NCBI RefSeq assembly: GCF_001187865.1
Contig: NZ_LGIT01000009.1
Span: 1-64,000, forward strand
DNA length: 64,000 nt
From: Klebsiella sp. RIT-PI-d
GTDB lineage: Bacteria; Pseudomonadota; Gammaproteobacteria; Enterobacterales; Enterobacteriaceae
Reading direction: 5' to 3'
Part shown: one piece after another, positions 40,863-54,021 of the stretch
Position numbering within the stretch: position 1 is the first letter of the stretch
Layout of the letters: each line of letters begins with the position of its first letter
Position numbers and translations under genes: made by a program
Notes under the pieces: generated by a model
What the model saw: the letters and a program-made list of their open reading frames with translations, nothing else
Database searches by the model: none
What the model was told of the DNA's origin: nothing

Positions 40863-41702
40863 TTAGGATTCAATAAATTTCTGAAAAGCATCCTTCCAGT
40901 CTGGATGCCAGCGAGACAGAGCGGGCCTATTATTGATGATGTCCTGATACGCCCATGTAATACGCTTAGCATCTATTTTGGAAGTTACTGTTCCATCCGG
41001 GCAGATGATATAAAAATCACCCTTAAAGAAATGTTCTAAAAAGTAATCAACAACTTGATCAGAAGTCCAGGTGCCTTTTGGTTGAGGATCTGTTGTCTCG
41101 TTCATTCCTGGGAAATTCATGGGTGTCCACGTATAACCTGGTACAAGTAGGTGTGCTGTGATTTTTTCTCCACATTCTTTTAACAAATCATGGGCAAGTT
41201 GTTCAGTCACGATTTTGACACCTGCTTTTGAGACGTTGTACGCATTATTACCTGGTGGAGTAGTGATGCCCTGCTTAGAACCAAGGTTCACGATGGCACT
41301 GCGTTTATCTTGCTTCAGCATCGCGGGTACAAAAAGATGTTGAACATTTATTACAGAGAAAAGATTTCCTTCCAGCTGAATCTTCCAGTCTGCAGGATTT
41401 CCCCAGGGTCCGCTGCGATGAGAAATACCAGCATTGTTAATCAGTAAGGCAATATCACTAAATTCAGTAAGTGTAACATCAAGGAGTTTTTGAGCATCAT
41501 TAGAACTTGTGACATCTCCAGTGACCAGGCGTACTTCTGTATCGAGTCCTTTAACCAGTTCATTCAGGGACTTTTTATCTCTATCAAAAAGGCAAAGATT
41601 CATACCTTCCTTAGACAGACGTTTGGCTGCAGCTGCACCTATACCTTTGGCTGCTCCTGTTATTACTGCAGTGCGTCCTTTTGTGATTATATGATTGTTC
41701 AT
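40863..41702 (-). CDS. Short-chain dehydrogenase/reductase
   Basis: A 279-residue SDR with TGAAKGIGAA (residues 16-25), LLINNAGIS, catalytic Tyr-x-x-x-Lys in YNVSKAGVKI, and an extended C-terminus (QRITWAYQDIINNRPAL-like) seen in a subgroup of these enzymes. First gene of a two-gene unit with the dienelactone hydrolase. Start ATG 41702 follows TGAGGTAAAGC. Confidence 0.86.
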   Translation of the reverse strand: MNNHIITKGRTAVITGAAKGIGAAAAKRLSKEGMNLCLFDRDKKSLNELVKGLDTEVRLVTGDVTSSNDAQKLLDVTLTEFSDIALLINNAGISHRSGPWGNPADWKIQLEGNLFSVINVQHLFVPAMLKQDKRSAIVNLGSKQGITTPPGNNAYNVSKAGVKIVTEQLAHDLLKECGEKITAHLLVPGYTWTPMNFPGMNETTDPQPKGTWTSDQVVDYFLEHFFKGDFYIICPDGTVTSKIDAKRITWAYQDIINNRPALSRWHPDWKDAFQKFIES

Positions 41703-41940
41703 GCTTTACCTCAGGATATATTTTATTTTCGAGTTCAGTTCGCGTCAGGGTGAAAAACTATTGGTGAATGTTAAGGTAGTATTTAGAGAAACTGCAGCTG
41801 TAAAGATCATGAGCAGCTGCATTTTCTATCTACACGTTCATCACACAGACAGCTTAGCTTTATTGAATAAAATTAAACTATAAACGATTTTTCATGATGA
41901 TTTATTTACAATATATCGATGCCTTGTTGAATTAGATTCA

Positions 41941-43053
41941 TCATCTTGAATGTAATACCAGAGCCGTTATTTCAGCGGGTTTTCCGAGTCTTAGCGGGAA
42001 TCCATTCCAGAGACCTGTACCATTGCTTACATATAATGACATTGAACCAACCTGGTAAAAACCCGACACATAACCGTTATTTGCTGGTGCGACGATTTTA
42101 TCAAGTCCATAAACCATTCCACCATGTGTATGGCCAGACAATTGGAGTGACACACCAGCTTCAGCACTTCTTTGCGCATTTCCTGGGCGATGACTCATCA
42201 GAATGACTTTATCAGAAGGTGGTATTCCTGAAAGTGCTGACATCAGGTTAGATTTGGTGCCGCCATATTCAGTTGCCACATCATCCGTAATGCCAGCAAG
42301 TATTAACCGTGCTCCATTTTTTGATAAAACCACATGCTCGTTATTTAAAAAGCGTAAGCCAAGACCTGACAGGTATGTGGTCCATTCCCTGGCATCAAAG
42401 TAATATTCATGATTCCCTGTAACGGCATAGACACCATCATGAGCACGCAGAAAAGCAAACGAACTGACATCGTTTCGTCTTGCTTTAACAGTTCCATCAA
42501 TCATGTCTCCGGTAACAAGTATAAGATCGGCATTCAAAGAGTTAGTCTTTTTGACAACTTTATTCAACCATTCACCTGTCAGAAGCCGACTGATATGAAG
42601 ATCTGTCAGCTGAACAACTTTATAGCCTTCGTATTCTTTAGGTAATCCCGCGATAGCGACGTCTATCTCACGGACTTCAGGAAGCTTCATGGACTCGTAA
42701 ACTCCGATACCAGAGAGTATCGTGGCAATGGCTGTTAGCACAGCACCAGACTTAAAAGTAGAGAGCTTTTGTCGGGTTCTAAGATAGTAAGCAACCCAAC
42801 ATATATCCCGAAGAACCAGTAAAGCAAACAGAATGACTATGGAACCAAAACCCCAACCTAAAAAAATCATAACGAGTTGGGGAAGTTCAGGTGAAAACAT
42901 AGTGCCGAAAATCACCCGACTGAGAAGATGAAAATCGGCAACAGTAGCAAGCAAGATGAAAATCAGGCATTTCGATTGCCAGGAAATTTGCAGAGGATGA
43001 ACTAGCCTCCAACCAAGATAAATTGCTGGTAGTAAAGTCCAAAAATGAAACAC
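41941..43053 (-). CDS. Membrane-anchored metallophosphoesterase
   Basis: A 370-residue protein. About four hydrophobic segments occupy the first 130 residues, then a calcineurin-like phosphoesterase domain: VVQLTDLHISR, LVTGDMIDG, VTGNHEYYF, MSHRPGN and LSGHTHGGM, all metal-site motifs. It resembles YaeI/YkuE-type enzymes. The frame opens at 43158, but a GTG at 43053 nine bases after AAGGAG is the better start. Divergent from the LysR gene at 43233, suggesting control by it. Confidence 0.83.
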   Translation of the reverse strand: MFHFWTLLPAIYLGWRLVHPLQISWQSKCLIFILLATVADFHLLSRVIFGTMFSPELPQLVMIFLGWGFGSIVILFALLVLRDICWVAYYLRTRQKLSTFKSGAVLTAIATILSGIGVYESMKLPEVREIDVAIAGLPKEYEGYKVVQLTDLHISRLLTGEWLNKVVKKTNSLNADLILVTGDMIDGTVKARRNDVSSFAFLRAHDGVYAVTGNHEYYFDAREWTTYLSGLGLRFLNNEHVVLSKNGARLILAGITDDVATEYGGTKSNLMSALSGIPPSDKVILMSHRPGNAQRSAEAGVSLQLSGHTHGGMVYGLDKIVAPANNGYVSGFYQVGSMSLYVSNGTGLWNGFPLRLGKPAEITALVLHSR

Positions 43054-43232
43054 GCTGGGGAACTCCTTATTATTACACACATTAAAAGGTTCTGATTCTT
43101 GAAAAGAGTTGTGACACGAATTGTGGACAAGATTGTTGAATTGTACTAAAAGTAACACTCATTTATCGCTATAATCGTTGAATCTCACGCAATGTTGCGT
43201 TGAGCCATTTTCACGATTGATGAGAGTAACTA

Positions 43233-44159
43233 ATGCCTGTAAGACCAATAGCAAAGCTGTCACGCAGTGATCTTGCTGATTTAAATGCCTTTCGGACTGT
43301 AGAAAGGTTGAGAAGTTTTACACAAGCTGCTGTTGAGCTGGGCATAACCACCTCTGCTCTTAGCCACTCAGTGCGCAATCTTGAATCCCGGTTAGGCGTT
43401 CGTCTGTTAAATCGTACAAGCAGGACGGTCGCCCCAACTGATGCCGGCACTAATCTGGCCAGACGATTAGAGATTGGATTTAACGAAATTGGCGAGGCCC
43501 TGGACGAAATCAACCTAATGCGCGACAGACCTATTGGCAGGTTGCGTATTAATGTACTGGCTGACGGGGCAAGGTTAGTGATATCGAAGCTTTTACCCAA
43601 ATTTATTCAGAGTTACCCGGATGTTGAAGTTGAAGTCGCCGTTGATGACAAGATGGTCGATATTGTTTCAGCCGGATTTGATGCGGGGATTCGATTTGGA
43701 GGGACTGTACCTGAGGACTTCGTAGCCGTTAAATTAGGTCCAAAACTTCGATGGGTTGCAGTCGCGTCACCTCGCTATCTTTACCGTAAGCAAACGCCTT
43801 TAATACCTGAAGATTTAAAATCCCATAACTGCATTCAAATACGTACCGGACAGGGTGTGATTTATCGTTGGGACTTCGTGAAAGGTGATGACCACAGAGT
43901 AGTTGAAGTGCCTGGACAGGTTTGTGTAAATGAAACAACGCTGGGTATAGAGCTTGCGTTAAAAGATGTTGGTATTACGTATTGTCTGGAAGAACGTGTA
44001 GCTGAATATATAAAGAAAGGAGAGCTCAGCATCGTACTGCCTGACTGGGCTCCTATTGAACCGGCTATACACTTGTACTACCCAGGGCACAGGCAGGTAC
44101 CGCAAGGGCTTAAAGAATTGATTGAAGTATTTAGGTCAGCTTACAACGACGGCACGTAA
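43233..44159 (+). CDS. LysR-family transcriptional regulator
   Basis: A 308-residue LysR protein. Helix-turn-helix at about 20-60 (RSFTQAAVELGITTSALSHS, then RLLNRTSRTVAPTDAG), followed by the substrate-binding domain of the DsdC/CrgA type. Divergent from the metallophosphoesterase gene. Its C-terminus is related to the LysR fragment at 37040-37198. Confidence 0.9.
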   Translation: MPVRPIAKLSRSDLADLNAFRTVERLRSFTQAAVELGITTSALSHSVRNLESRLGVRLLNRTSRTVAPTDAGTNLARRLEIGFNEIGEALDEINLMRDRPIGRLRINVLADGARLVISKLLPKFIQSYPDVEVEVAVDDKMVDIVSAGFDAGIRFGGTVPEDFVAVKLGPKLRWVAVASPRYLYRKQTPLIPEDLKSHNCIQIRTGQGVIYRWDFVKGDDHRVVEVPGQVCVNETTLGIELALKDVGITYCLEERVAEYIKKGELSIVLPDWAPIEPAIHLYYPGHRQVPQGLKELIEVFRSAYNDGT

Positions 44160-44170
44160 CCTTGATATAA

Positions 44171-44191
44171 GGTGGGTCGGACCGACCCACC
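44171..44191. terminator. Hairpin between convergent genes
   Basis: GGTGGGTCGG (44171-44180) and CCGACCCACC (44182-44191) form a perfect GC-rich inverted repeat between the LysR stop and the end of the operon on the other strand. It has no T-run; probably a barrier to read-through in both directions. Confidence 0.6.
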
Positions 44192-44201
44192 TCACCAGAA
44201 C

Positions 44202-45227
44202 TTAAAACAGACCCTGGATGCCCTGCTCAAGGAGTTGGATCTGGATAATGGTCTGTTCAGGCTTCACTTCAGGAGCACGCCCATTAATCACTGTTTCATA
44301 TAAAGCAGCATAATAACGAGAGTAGTCACCCTGCACCGTTTTGACTTTTTCCTCATGGAAATCGCCGTTGCTGTCGATGTAAGTCAGAACGCCATAATGT
44401 TCTGGAAGGTCTACGCCAAAATCTTTATTTTCAGGCATATGGAACAGCTTAAGATGTTCTTCCTGGCGATCTTTAGTCACTTTAACAAACATGCCTTTTT
44501 TGCCATATACAACAAAACTTGGACGATCCTTAATCCGGAAGTAGCTTGATTTAACCGATACCTTCAGGTTCTGATACATTAAATCAATATCAAAGTAGTC
44601 ATTCATTCGACCTGAACCGAGTAACTGTCTAACGTCAAAATGAACATTATCTGGCTTACCAAAGAGTGAGATGACCTGATCCAGGGTATGACAGGCATGG
44701 CCGTAAAGATATGAATGAACACGGCTAAAAGAGGTGGAGGCCTCTGGAACCTCAGGACGAAAGTAGTCGTAGTGCATTTCCAGTTCGATGAGGTCACCAA
44801 GTTTACCGCTGCGGATGACTTCCTGAACGGTCAGGAAGTCACTATCAAATCGACGATTCTGATAGCATTGAACCATTACGCCTTTTTCTTTTGCAAGTTT
44901 AAAGAGTTCTACTGCTTGCTCTGAAGTTTCAGTAAAAGGCTTTTCTACAACACAATTTTTCCCCATGTTGATAGCTTGCTTTGCTAACTCATAATGGAAT
45001 TCCGGTGGCGTTGTAATGATAACAGACTGAATTTCTTCGTCTTTTAGTAGCTCATTCAGGTCTGTAGTGTATTGAATACCGTCGATCTTAGGCCAGCCAG
45101 TATTTTCAACGGGAGAAAAAATTGTTTTAACCTTAATCAGCTCATTCAATTTAAGAGAGAATGGCAGATGGTAACGGTTAGTGCTTTTACCATTACCAAC
45201 TTAACCAATGGTTAGTTTACTGGACAT
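44202..45227 (-). pseudogene. Gfo/Idh/MocA oxidoreductase with nonsense codon 9
   Basis: From the ATG at 45227, behind AAGGAGAATTCAC, the frame reads MSSKLTIG, then TAA (45203-45201), then VGNGKSTNRYHLPFSLKLNE and continues intact for 341 codons. The family expects Leu (TTA) at the stop. The protein is close to YhhX/YdgJ-type dehydrogenases: Rossmann fold, VVEKPFTE (the Glu-Lys-Pro motif), CYQNRRFDSDF and YGHACHTLDQ. The cofactor loop lies after the stop, so a restart at TTG 45149 would lack it. The gene is dead unless the stop is a sequencing error or read through. Confidence 0.85.
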
Positions 45228-46194
45228 GTGAATTCTCCTTAGTGACTTGTTTACTGATGGTTTCAAGTATTTCAGTAGCAATGATGCTAGATTCAAGCAG
45301 TTGATAAGCCTTTTGCTTATCTTTGTAATTTATTATGCGAATAAACTCTTTGAACTCGGGAATCAGTCGATGTTCCTGCCAAATTTCAGATTCATGAATG
45401 GAACCGTCATTGAACCGAATTTTATATTTCGTAAGAGTATTAACCGGTGACTCAAGAATGATACAACCCTTTTCACCCTGTATAGCAGACATAGTTGGAG
45501 CCTGGCAATCTTTGGCACCAATACATACAGCCTTGAAAGTCGGATAATTCATAATCAAAACGCCACTCGTATCGACATTGTTTTGAATATTGGGTAAGTA
45601 TGTGTAAGAAACTGGACGACCAAAAATCCCAACAACCATATGTAGATTATACACATTAATATCAAGCATTGCTCCTCCGCCTCGGGATGGATCAAATGCA
45701 GGATGTGTAATACCATTTTTAAAATCTAAGTATCGAGAAGAAAATTGACTGTAATTCAGCGAAACTAATTTTAAATCGCCAAGGTCAGACAGCGAATTTT
45801 TTATAGAATGTACAGGGCCCAGATGATGTATGTTCATAGCTTCAAATATGAAACAGTTCATCTCTTCAGAAATACGTTTTAATCCTATAAGTTCTGCGGT
45901 TGACAAAACTATTGGTTTTTCGATAATTACATGTTTTCCTGACTGAAGAGCTTTTTCAGCAAACGAGAAATGCAGATAATTAGGCAGAGCGACATAAATA
46001 ATATCTACATCACTCTTTAGCATTTCATCATAATCAAAGAACACCTCGTCCAAAGCATAACGCTCTTTTAACGCGAGGGTCTCATCTCTTGTCTGCGCGG
46101 TTCCAAGTAAAGATATATGTTCGAAACTCAGTTTATCTATGATTGTAAGCAGATCTTTGACAATCATACCAGTACCAAGGATGCCAATTTTCAT
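45217..46194 (-). CDS. Gfo/Idh/MocA-family oxidoreductase
   Basis: A 325-residue NAD(P)-dependent dehydrogenase: nucleotide motif ILGTGMIV (residues 4-11), VALPNYLH, VIIEKPIVLS (Glu-Lys-Pro motif) and the His-containing ITHPAFDPSRGGGAMLDINVYNLH, a typical active-site region. The family oxidises sugar hydroxyls. Its stop overlaps the start of the broken sister gene by 11 bp. Downstream of the phospho-glucosidase in the operon. Confidence 0.88.
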   Translation of the reverse strand: MKIGILGTGMIVKDLLTIIDKLSFEHISLLGTAQTRDETLALKERYALDEVFFDYDEMLKSDVDIIYVALPNYLHFSFAEKALQSGKHVIIEKPIVLSTAELIGLKRISEEMNCFIFEAMNIHHLGPVHSIKNSLSDLGDLKLVSLNYSQFSSRYLDFKNGITHPAFDPSRGGGAMLDINVYNLHMVVGIFGRPVSYTYLPNIQNNVDTSGVLIMNYPTFKAVCIGAKDCQAPTMSAIQGEKGCIILESPVNTLTKYKIRFNDGSIHESEIWQEHRLIPEFKEFIRIINYKDKQKAYQLLESSIIATEILETISKQVTKENSHVQ

Positions 46195-46216
46195 TTTTTG
46201 AACCTCAATATCGTTG

Positions 46217-49556
<3,340 letters not shown>

Positions 49557-49639
49557 TTTGCCATCTCCTACCTTTTAAGAAACGGTGATTCATGACGCTT
49601 TTGCATCAGAATAGGGTATGTTATATACATCAGTAAGAA

Positions 49640-50476
49640 TCAGTTATCAGATTTTATAAGCCTGTTAATATGAACTACGAGGTACATAGTTTCTTCTTCA
49701 GTCATTTCATGGTTATAACCATTAAGTATATAAGTTTTTATTTTTTCAGCACATGAGTATTCGCTTGGGTATTCACTACGCAATAGCTTATAGAATGAAT
49801 TCTCTTTATTTGCATAAGTTTTATTTTCGTTGAGCCGTTGCATGAAAAAACGAAGGTGCGTTAAAAACCTATTGTAATCCAGATCTTGTTCATCAAATAT
49901 GATGTTGAAATGATATTTTATTATATTAAGAACATCCTGAATTAAATGAGTCACTTTAACTGTTTCATCAAAAGTTACGCCCGTTTCCGCATTAACGATA
50001 TGCAGTGCAATGAATGCAGCCTCATCTTCAGGTAACTTGATACCAGTTTTTTGGTATACTAAGTCAAGAGCAATAAGTCCTAATTTGAATTCGTGGTGAT
50101 AAAATCGTTTTGTTTCCCATAAAAGTGGGTTGCTGAGAATATGACCTTTTTTGATACGTTCTATTGCAAAGTTAAGATGATCGGTTAAGGATAGATAAAT
50201 ATTGTCATTAAGAGGTTTTCCAAGAGAGCATTTGACATAACTGATGATTTCATCGGCTAAGGTAACATGTTCAATGGGTATCTCAGTGACTAGTTTCCTG
50301 AATTTTGAATGAGTATTGTCATCCATCATAGAAAATAATTTTTCGATTTTCCCTGTGTCAATCTCGTGACCAGGGTTGACACCAAAGCCCAGTCCTTTGC
50401 CGATAGCAATACATTCTTTATCATTTTTATCTATGCAAATGACCTGGTTGTTATTTATTACTTTAGCAACGCGCAT
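49640..50476 (-). CDS. BglG-family transcriptional antiterminator
   Basis: A 278-residue protein: RNA-binding CAT domain (residues 1-55, MRVAKVINNNQVICID and GKGLGFG), PRD1 (about 70-165) and PRD2 (about 175-278), each with His residues for PTS phosphorylation. It prevents termination in the operon leader when substrate is present. The frame opens at 50515; the ATG at 50476 after GAGGTAATTT fits the family start. Confidence 0.93.
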   Translation of the reverse strand: MRVAKVINNNQVICIDKNDKECIAIGKGLGFGVNPGHEIDTGKIEKLFSMMDDNTHSKFRKLVTEIPIEHVTLADEIISYVKCSLGKPLNDNIYLSLTDHLNFAIERIKKGHILSNPLLWETKRFYHHEFKLGLIALDLVYQKTGIKLPEDEAAFIALHIVNAETGVTFDETVKVTHLIQDVLNIIKYHFNIIFDEQDLDYNRFLTHLRFFMQRLNENKTYANKENSFYKLLRSEYPSEYSCAEKIKTYILNGYNHEMTEEETMYLVVHINRLIKSDN

Positions 50477-50513
50477 GAAATTACCTCGCAATACAGTTTC
50501 GTATGGCGCAGAC

Positions 50514-50591
50514 ATAAAAAAACCAGATCGCTTTACACGTTGCCGTGAAAAGCTGATCTGGTCATGCCGACGCTAATGTGCCGTAACACCC
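50514..50591 (-). promoter_or_regulatory. Antitermination leader: RAT-like site and terminator
   Basis: On the minus strand a terminator (ACCAGATC at 50561-50554, GATCTGGT at 50529-50522, then seven T) precedes the antiterminator gene. Just upstream and overlapping its first arm, 50591-50560 aligns with the ribonucleic antiterminator (GGnTGTTAC, CATT-GC, GGCAnnACC). Binding of the BglG-type protein there would block the hairpin. Classical bgl-type control; the fit to the RAT consensus is partial. Confidence 0.72.
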
Positions 50592-50829
50592 GTTAAATTT
50601 GATTGTTCCTGCCGTTAACAACTCTACTTTTTTGAAGGCCACGTGAATGTGACACGTATCAAAAAAAAGAAACTAACAGTGCTTAAAAATTGTTATTAAT
50701 TGGCTTTGGTTACCACCATTAAATGATTATTGAATTAATTTCAATGTGTCATTTAATAATAGTAAATAATACTGTAATAATTATCGAGACATGCAAGGCA
50801 AGTCGCTATTATACGCTTATTTAATACCC
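50592..50829. other. Promoter region of the beta-glucoside operon
   Basis: About 238 bp of AT-rich DNA between the leader and the MFS gene. It must contain the operon promoter; I see no strong sigma-70 match or a clear CRP site. No reading frame. Confidence 0.4.
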
Positions 50830-52044
50830 TTAAGGTTGATTCTGGTTTTTTACTTTACTTATCAACTTAACAGATAAAAACATCATGGCGAGGCCTATTA
50901 GTGAGAATCCAACTCCTACCCATCCTGTCGATACCCACGAACCACCATAGGTGATAGCTAGCCCACCAAATGATGCCCCCAAAGCATTGGATATATTAAA
51001 AGCGCTATGAGTTAACGAAGACGCAAGAGTCTGAGCCTCTCCTGCAATATTCATCATGTGAGCCTGAAGCGCCGGTACCAGTGCGAATCCATTACCAAGC
51101 ATGAACATGGTAAATAGTGCAGTAGCTTTCCATTGTGCTAACAGAGAAAATAAAGCAAGGAACACTATATTCCACACGATCATTCCATATATTGAAGGAA
51201 TGAGAGCTCTGTCAGCCAGTCTGCCTCCAATAATATTTCCGGTTACCATTCCTAAACCCCATAAAACAAGGATCCACGGGACTTGCTTAAGATTAAAACC
51301 AGTAATCTCTGTAAGAGCAGGGGTGATAAAGCTATAGACAGCAAACATACCAGCAAAGCCCACTGATGCAACACCAAAAGCCATCAATACTTGAGGACTT
51401 CGCAGGGCGGTTAACTCCTTAAGAGGCGATGCACTTTTTACTGGAGGGATCTTCGATACAAAAAGCGATACCATAATCCCGGTAAGTACTATACCAATAC
51501 AAACCAGAATAAAGGACATACGCCATCCGATCTCCTGTCCGGCCCAGGTTACCAATGGGACACCCGCGACATTTGCCACACCAAGTCCTAGCATTACATA
51601 AGCAATATACCTGGCCTTCTGGTGTTCAGGCACCATTGATGCTGCAACTAAAGCAGCTACGCCATACCAGGCACCGTGAGGCAAACCGGAAATAAATCTA
51701 GCTACCATCAAAGAGGGGTAGTTCCATGCAATCGCGCTCAGGGCGTATCCAATTACAGCGATGACCAATAAAATTATCAGTAACGTTTTGCGTGGCCATC
51801 GTGCTGCAATTACAGCTAGAGTGGGGGCTCCAATAACAACACCGGCAGCATAAGAACTTATGTAAGCCCCTGCTGCAGGTATCGTTACTGAGGTACCTGC
51901 AGCCAGATCAGGTAAAAGACTCATAGGTGCAAATTCACCTGTTCCAATACAAAGCCCACCGGCACCTAATGCGAGCATAGCTGGCAAAAGTCCTGAAGGT
52001 GGAACAACTTTGACTTCATTGATACTTTCAGTCTGATAATTCAT
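50830..52044 (-). CDS. MFS efflux transporter (DHA1, AraJ-like)
   Basis: A 404-residue inner-membrane protein with about 12 hydrophobic segments. Motif near the start: GGLCIGTGEFAPMSLLPDLA, and RFISGLPHGAWYG plus LVTWAGQEIGWR in the second and fifth-sixth helix region are typical of AraJ-type sugar or drug exporters. Start chosen at 52044 behind GGAGATGTTTCAG; an alternative ATG is at 52068. Confidence 0.88.
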   Translation of the reverse strand: MNYQTESINEVKVVPPSGLLPAMLALGAGGLCIGTGEFAPMSLLPDLAAGTSVTIPAAGAYISSYAAGVVIGAPTLAVIAARWPRKTLLIILLVIAVIGYALSAIAWNYPSLMVARFISGLPHGAWYGVAALVAASMVPEHQKARYIAYVMLGLGVANVAGVPLVTWAGQEIGWRMSFILVCIGIVLTGIMVSLFVSKIPPVKSASPLKELTALRSPQVLMAFGVASVGFAGMFAVYSFITPALTEITGFNLKQVPWILVLWGLGMVTGNIIGGRLADRALIPSIYGMIVWNIVFLALFSLLAQWKATALFTMFMLGNGFALVPALQAHMMNIAGEAQTLASSLTHSAFNISNALGASFGGLAITYGGSWVSTGWVGVGFSLIGLAMMFLSVKLISKVKNQNQP

Positions 52045-52429
52045 TACTGAAACATCTCCAGTACACATAAAAACTTTGTTGTGGGTTTAAGCTCATGCCT
52101 GCTAACTTGCATAAAGCGGCAACGATAAGCGAAAAACAGCTGATATTAATGTTGAGTGCAACTAAACTATACATGAGTAACTCGACTAATTCGTTTAGCT
52201 CGTAGAGATGGTATATTGAATTAAATTCAACCATATTGCGAAAAGAGTGATGCCTTTGATTTTATTTGTAAGTCGCAGTGTATTGGTTATTTGATTGGAG
52301 CGCCGGGGCCATATCTTGCAATATGCATTTACACTGAAAGCACAAGTGGTGGAGGGGAACTGCAGAGCATTTTATCCACACATACAGGCAGCTTGATTGA
52401 CCTGCATGTGGGTTCAGTAGAGCGGATGA
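52045..52429. other. Intergenic region with one coding-like stretch
   Basis: Between the MFS and SDR genes. On the plus strand a stop-free stretch of 74 codons (52223-52447) ends in TAG inside the SDR gene end and has a protein-like composition (GPYLAICIYTESTSGGGELQ), but it has no start codon or identified family. It may be the last piece of a deleted gene. Confidence 0.35.
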
Positions 52430-53173
52430 TCACCAGCCCTGACGCGTAGGATGGATTACGATGTCGTTGATGGTCAGTTCTTGGGGGGTATTAAGCGCAT
52501 AAGCAACAGCATCAGCGATCTGTTCAGGTTTAATAGCAATTTCATTAAGTTCCTTTGCAGCTTTTTTGCCTTCACTATTATTAACCTTATCGGCCCAACC
52601 CGTATCGATAACGCCAGGGCTAATCATGGATACCTGAATGCCATTTGATACGCCAACCTCCTTTCGCAGGCTTTCAGTGATGCCACGGATAAAGAACTTG
52701 GTTGCACTGTAAACCCCACTGGATGCACCTGTATTCAGCCCCGCGACCGAACTCATATTCAGGATATGACCGCGCTTTTGCTCCAGAAAAACGGGAAGCG
52801 TGGCGGCAATTGCGTTCAGGTAGCCATGAATGTTGGTATCAATCATTTTATTCCAGTCATCGACAGCTATGTCTGCCCAGTCAGAAAACAACATCAATCC
52901 AGCATTGTTGATAAGATGATCTATGCGGCCATACCTTTTTTTGATACCTTCACTTAACTGAATCACATCCTTTATATTCGTTACATCAGTAACTCGAAAC
53001 TCCGCATGCCCGCCATTTGCATTAATCTCATCTGCTATTTTTTTTAATTTATCTTCATTACGTGCTGCCAGAATTATACGCGAGCCTGACTTCGCTAACT
53101 TGCGAGCAGTGGCTTCGCCAATACCGGATGATGCTCCGGTAATAATTGTGACGGTCTCTTTATTTAATGGCAT
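52430..53173 (-). CDS. Short-chain dehydrogenase/reductase
   Basis: A 247-residue classical SDR of the YdfG/serine-dehydrogenase type: TGASSGIGEATARKL (residues 12-26), HLINNAGLMLFS, MSSVAGLN (Ser) and YSATKFFIRG (Tyr-x-x-x-Lys). NADP preference suggested by the AARNEDKL segment. The frame extends to 53293, but the ATG at 53173 after AAGGATTATTAAT is the real start. Substrate unknown. Confidence 0.9.
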   Translation of the reverse strand: MPLNKETVTIITGASSGIGEATARKLAKSGSRIILAARNEDKLKKIADEINANGGHAEFRVTDVTNIKDVIQLSEGIKKRYGRIDHLINNAGLMLFSDWADIAVDDWNKMIDTNIHGYLNAIAATLPVFLEQKRGHILNMSSVAGLNTGASSGVYSATKFFIRGITESLRKEVGVSNGIQVSMISPGVIDTGWADKVNNSEGKKAAKELNEIAIKPEQIADAVAYALNTPQELTINDIVIHPTRQGW

Positions 53174-54021
53174 ATTAATAATCCTTGAGATAAATGATAT
53201 TTTATATGAAGATCTGCAATGAATTTTCAAATTGTCATTTAATAATGACAATAAATTCAAGAATAACTTTAGCAGGCTCTCAGCGGAAACCATTTATATT
53301 TACTCAACCCTTTATTGAGTTTTTTTCATGAAAGAGATTGCGGTAATTTATGAAGTGTTCATTAAATATGTTAATTTTTTTACATTTTTAAACACGCGAG
53401 TCAGATAACTCAGTTCTTAAATGACTAGTTACACCTTGAACTGAGAAATAATACTTTTGTCAAGTCAGTATAAGATTACACTAAGGCTGCGAGTATTCAC
53501 TCTTTGCCACAGACCAAATGCTTCAAGATTTTCGGCCATAGAAACGTTACTCTCGCAGACAGTAATTCTATGTTTCACAGGGTCGTCTGATGTTTGAAGT
53601 TAAAGATCGTTCCGATTTTTATTTCTTTAGACATGTAAATGAATGAAGTCATTCAAATATGATTAAATTGGAGAACGGCTAGCTTCAAAGAATATTGGAT
53701 TATAGCTGTCAATGCCTTCAATAAATCTGTCAAAAAAATACAGTGTGAAGTGTTGGCAACACCTATCCAGAATTGACATTGACATGGTTACGAAAGTAGA
53801 CAACGAGATTATATTGAAGGATCTACTTACAACAGGACCAAAAATAACCTGCTCTCGGTTGACTACCACACCACCCTTTAAGTAATGCCTTCATCAGATT
53901 AAAATCATATGCGAACTTCCGCTGTTCGCTCAAAGCAGACCGTCACGTTCCCATTTTATTTTTTTATAAAGCTGATGTTTGTATTTCACCTTCATTAATA
54001 AAGGTTCAATATTGGCTATTC
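53174..54021. other. Degenerate AT-rich region
   Basis: 848 bp with no intact gene. A minus-strand stretch near 53470-53600 reads like protein (DPVKHRITVCESNVSMAENL) but has no start and no identified family. The region begins a zone of gene fragments that extends to about 55 kb. Confidence 0.45.

Noticed and set aside
49557..49639. A second antitermination hairpin between the BglG-type gene and the PTS gene
   Set aside because: A partial match to the first half of the RAT sequence is present but no stem with a T-run follows.
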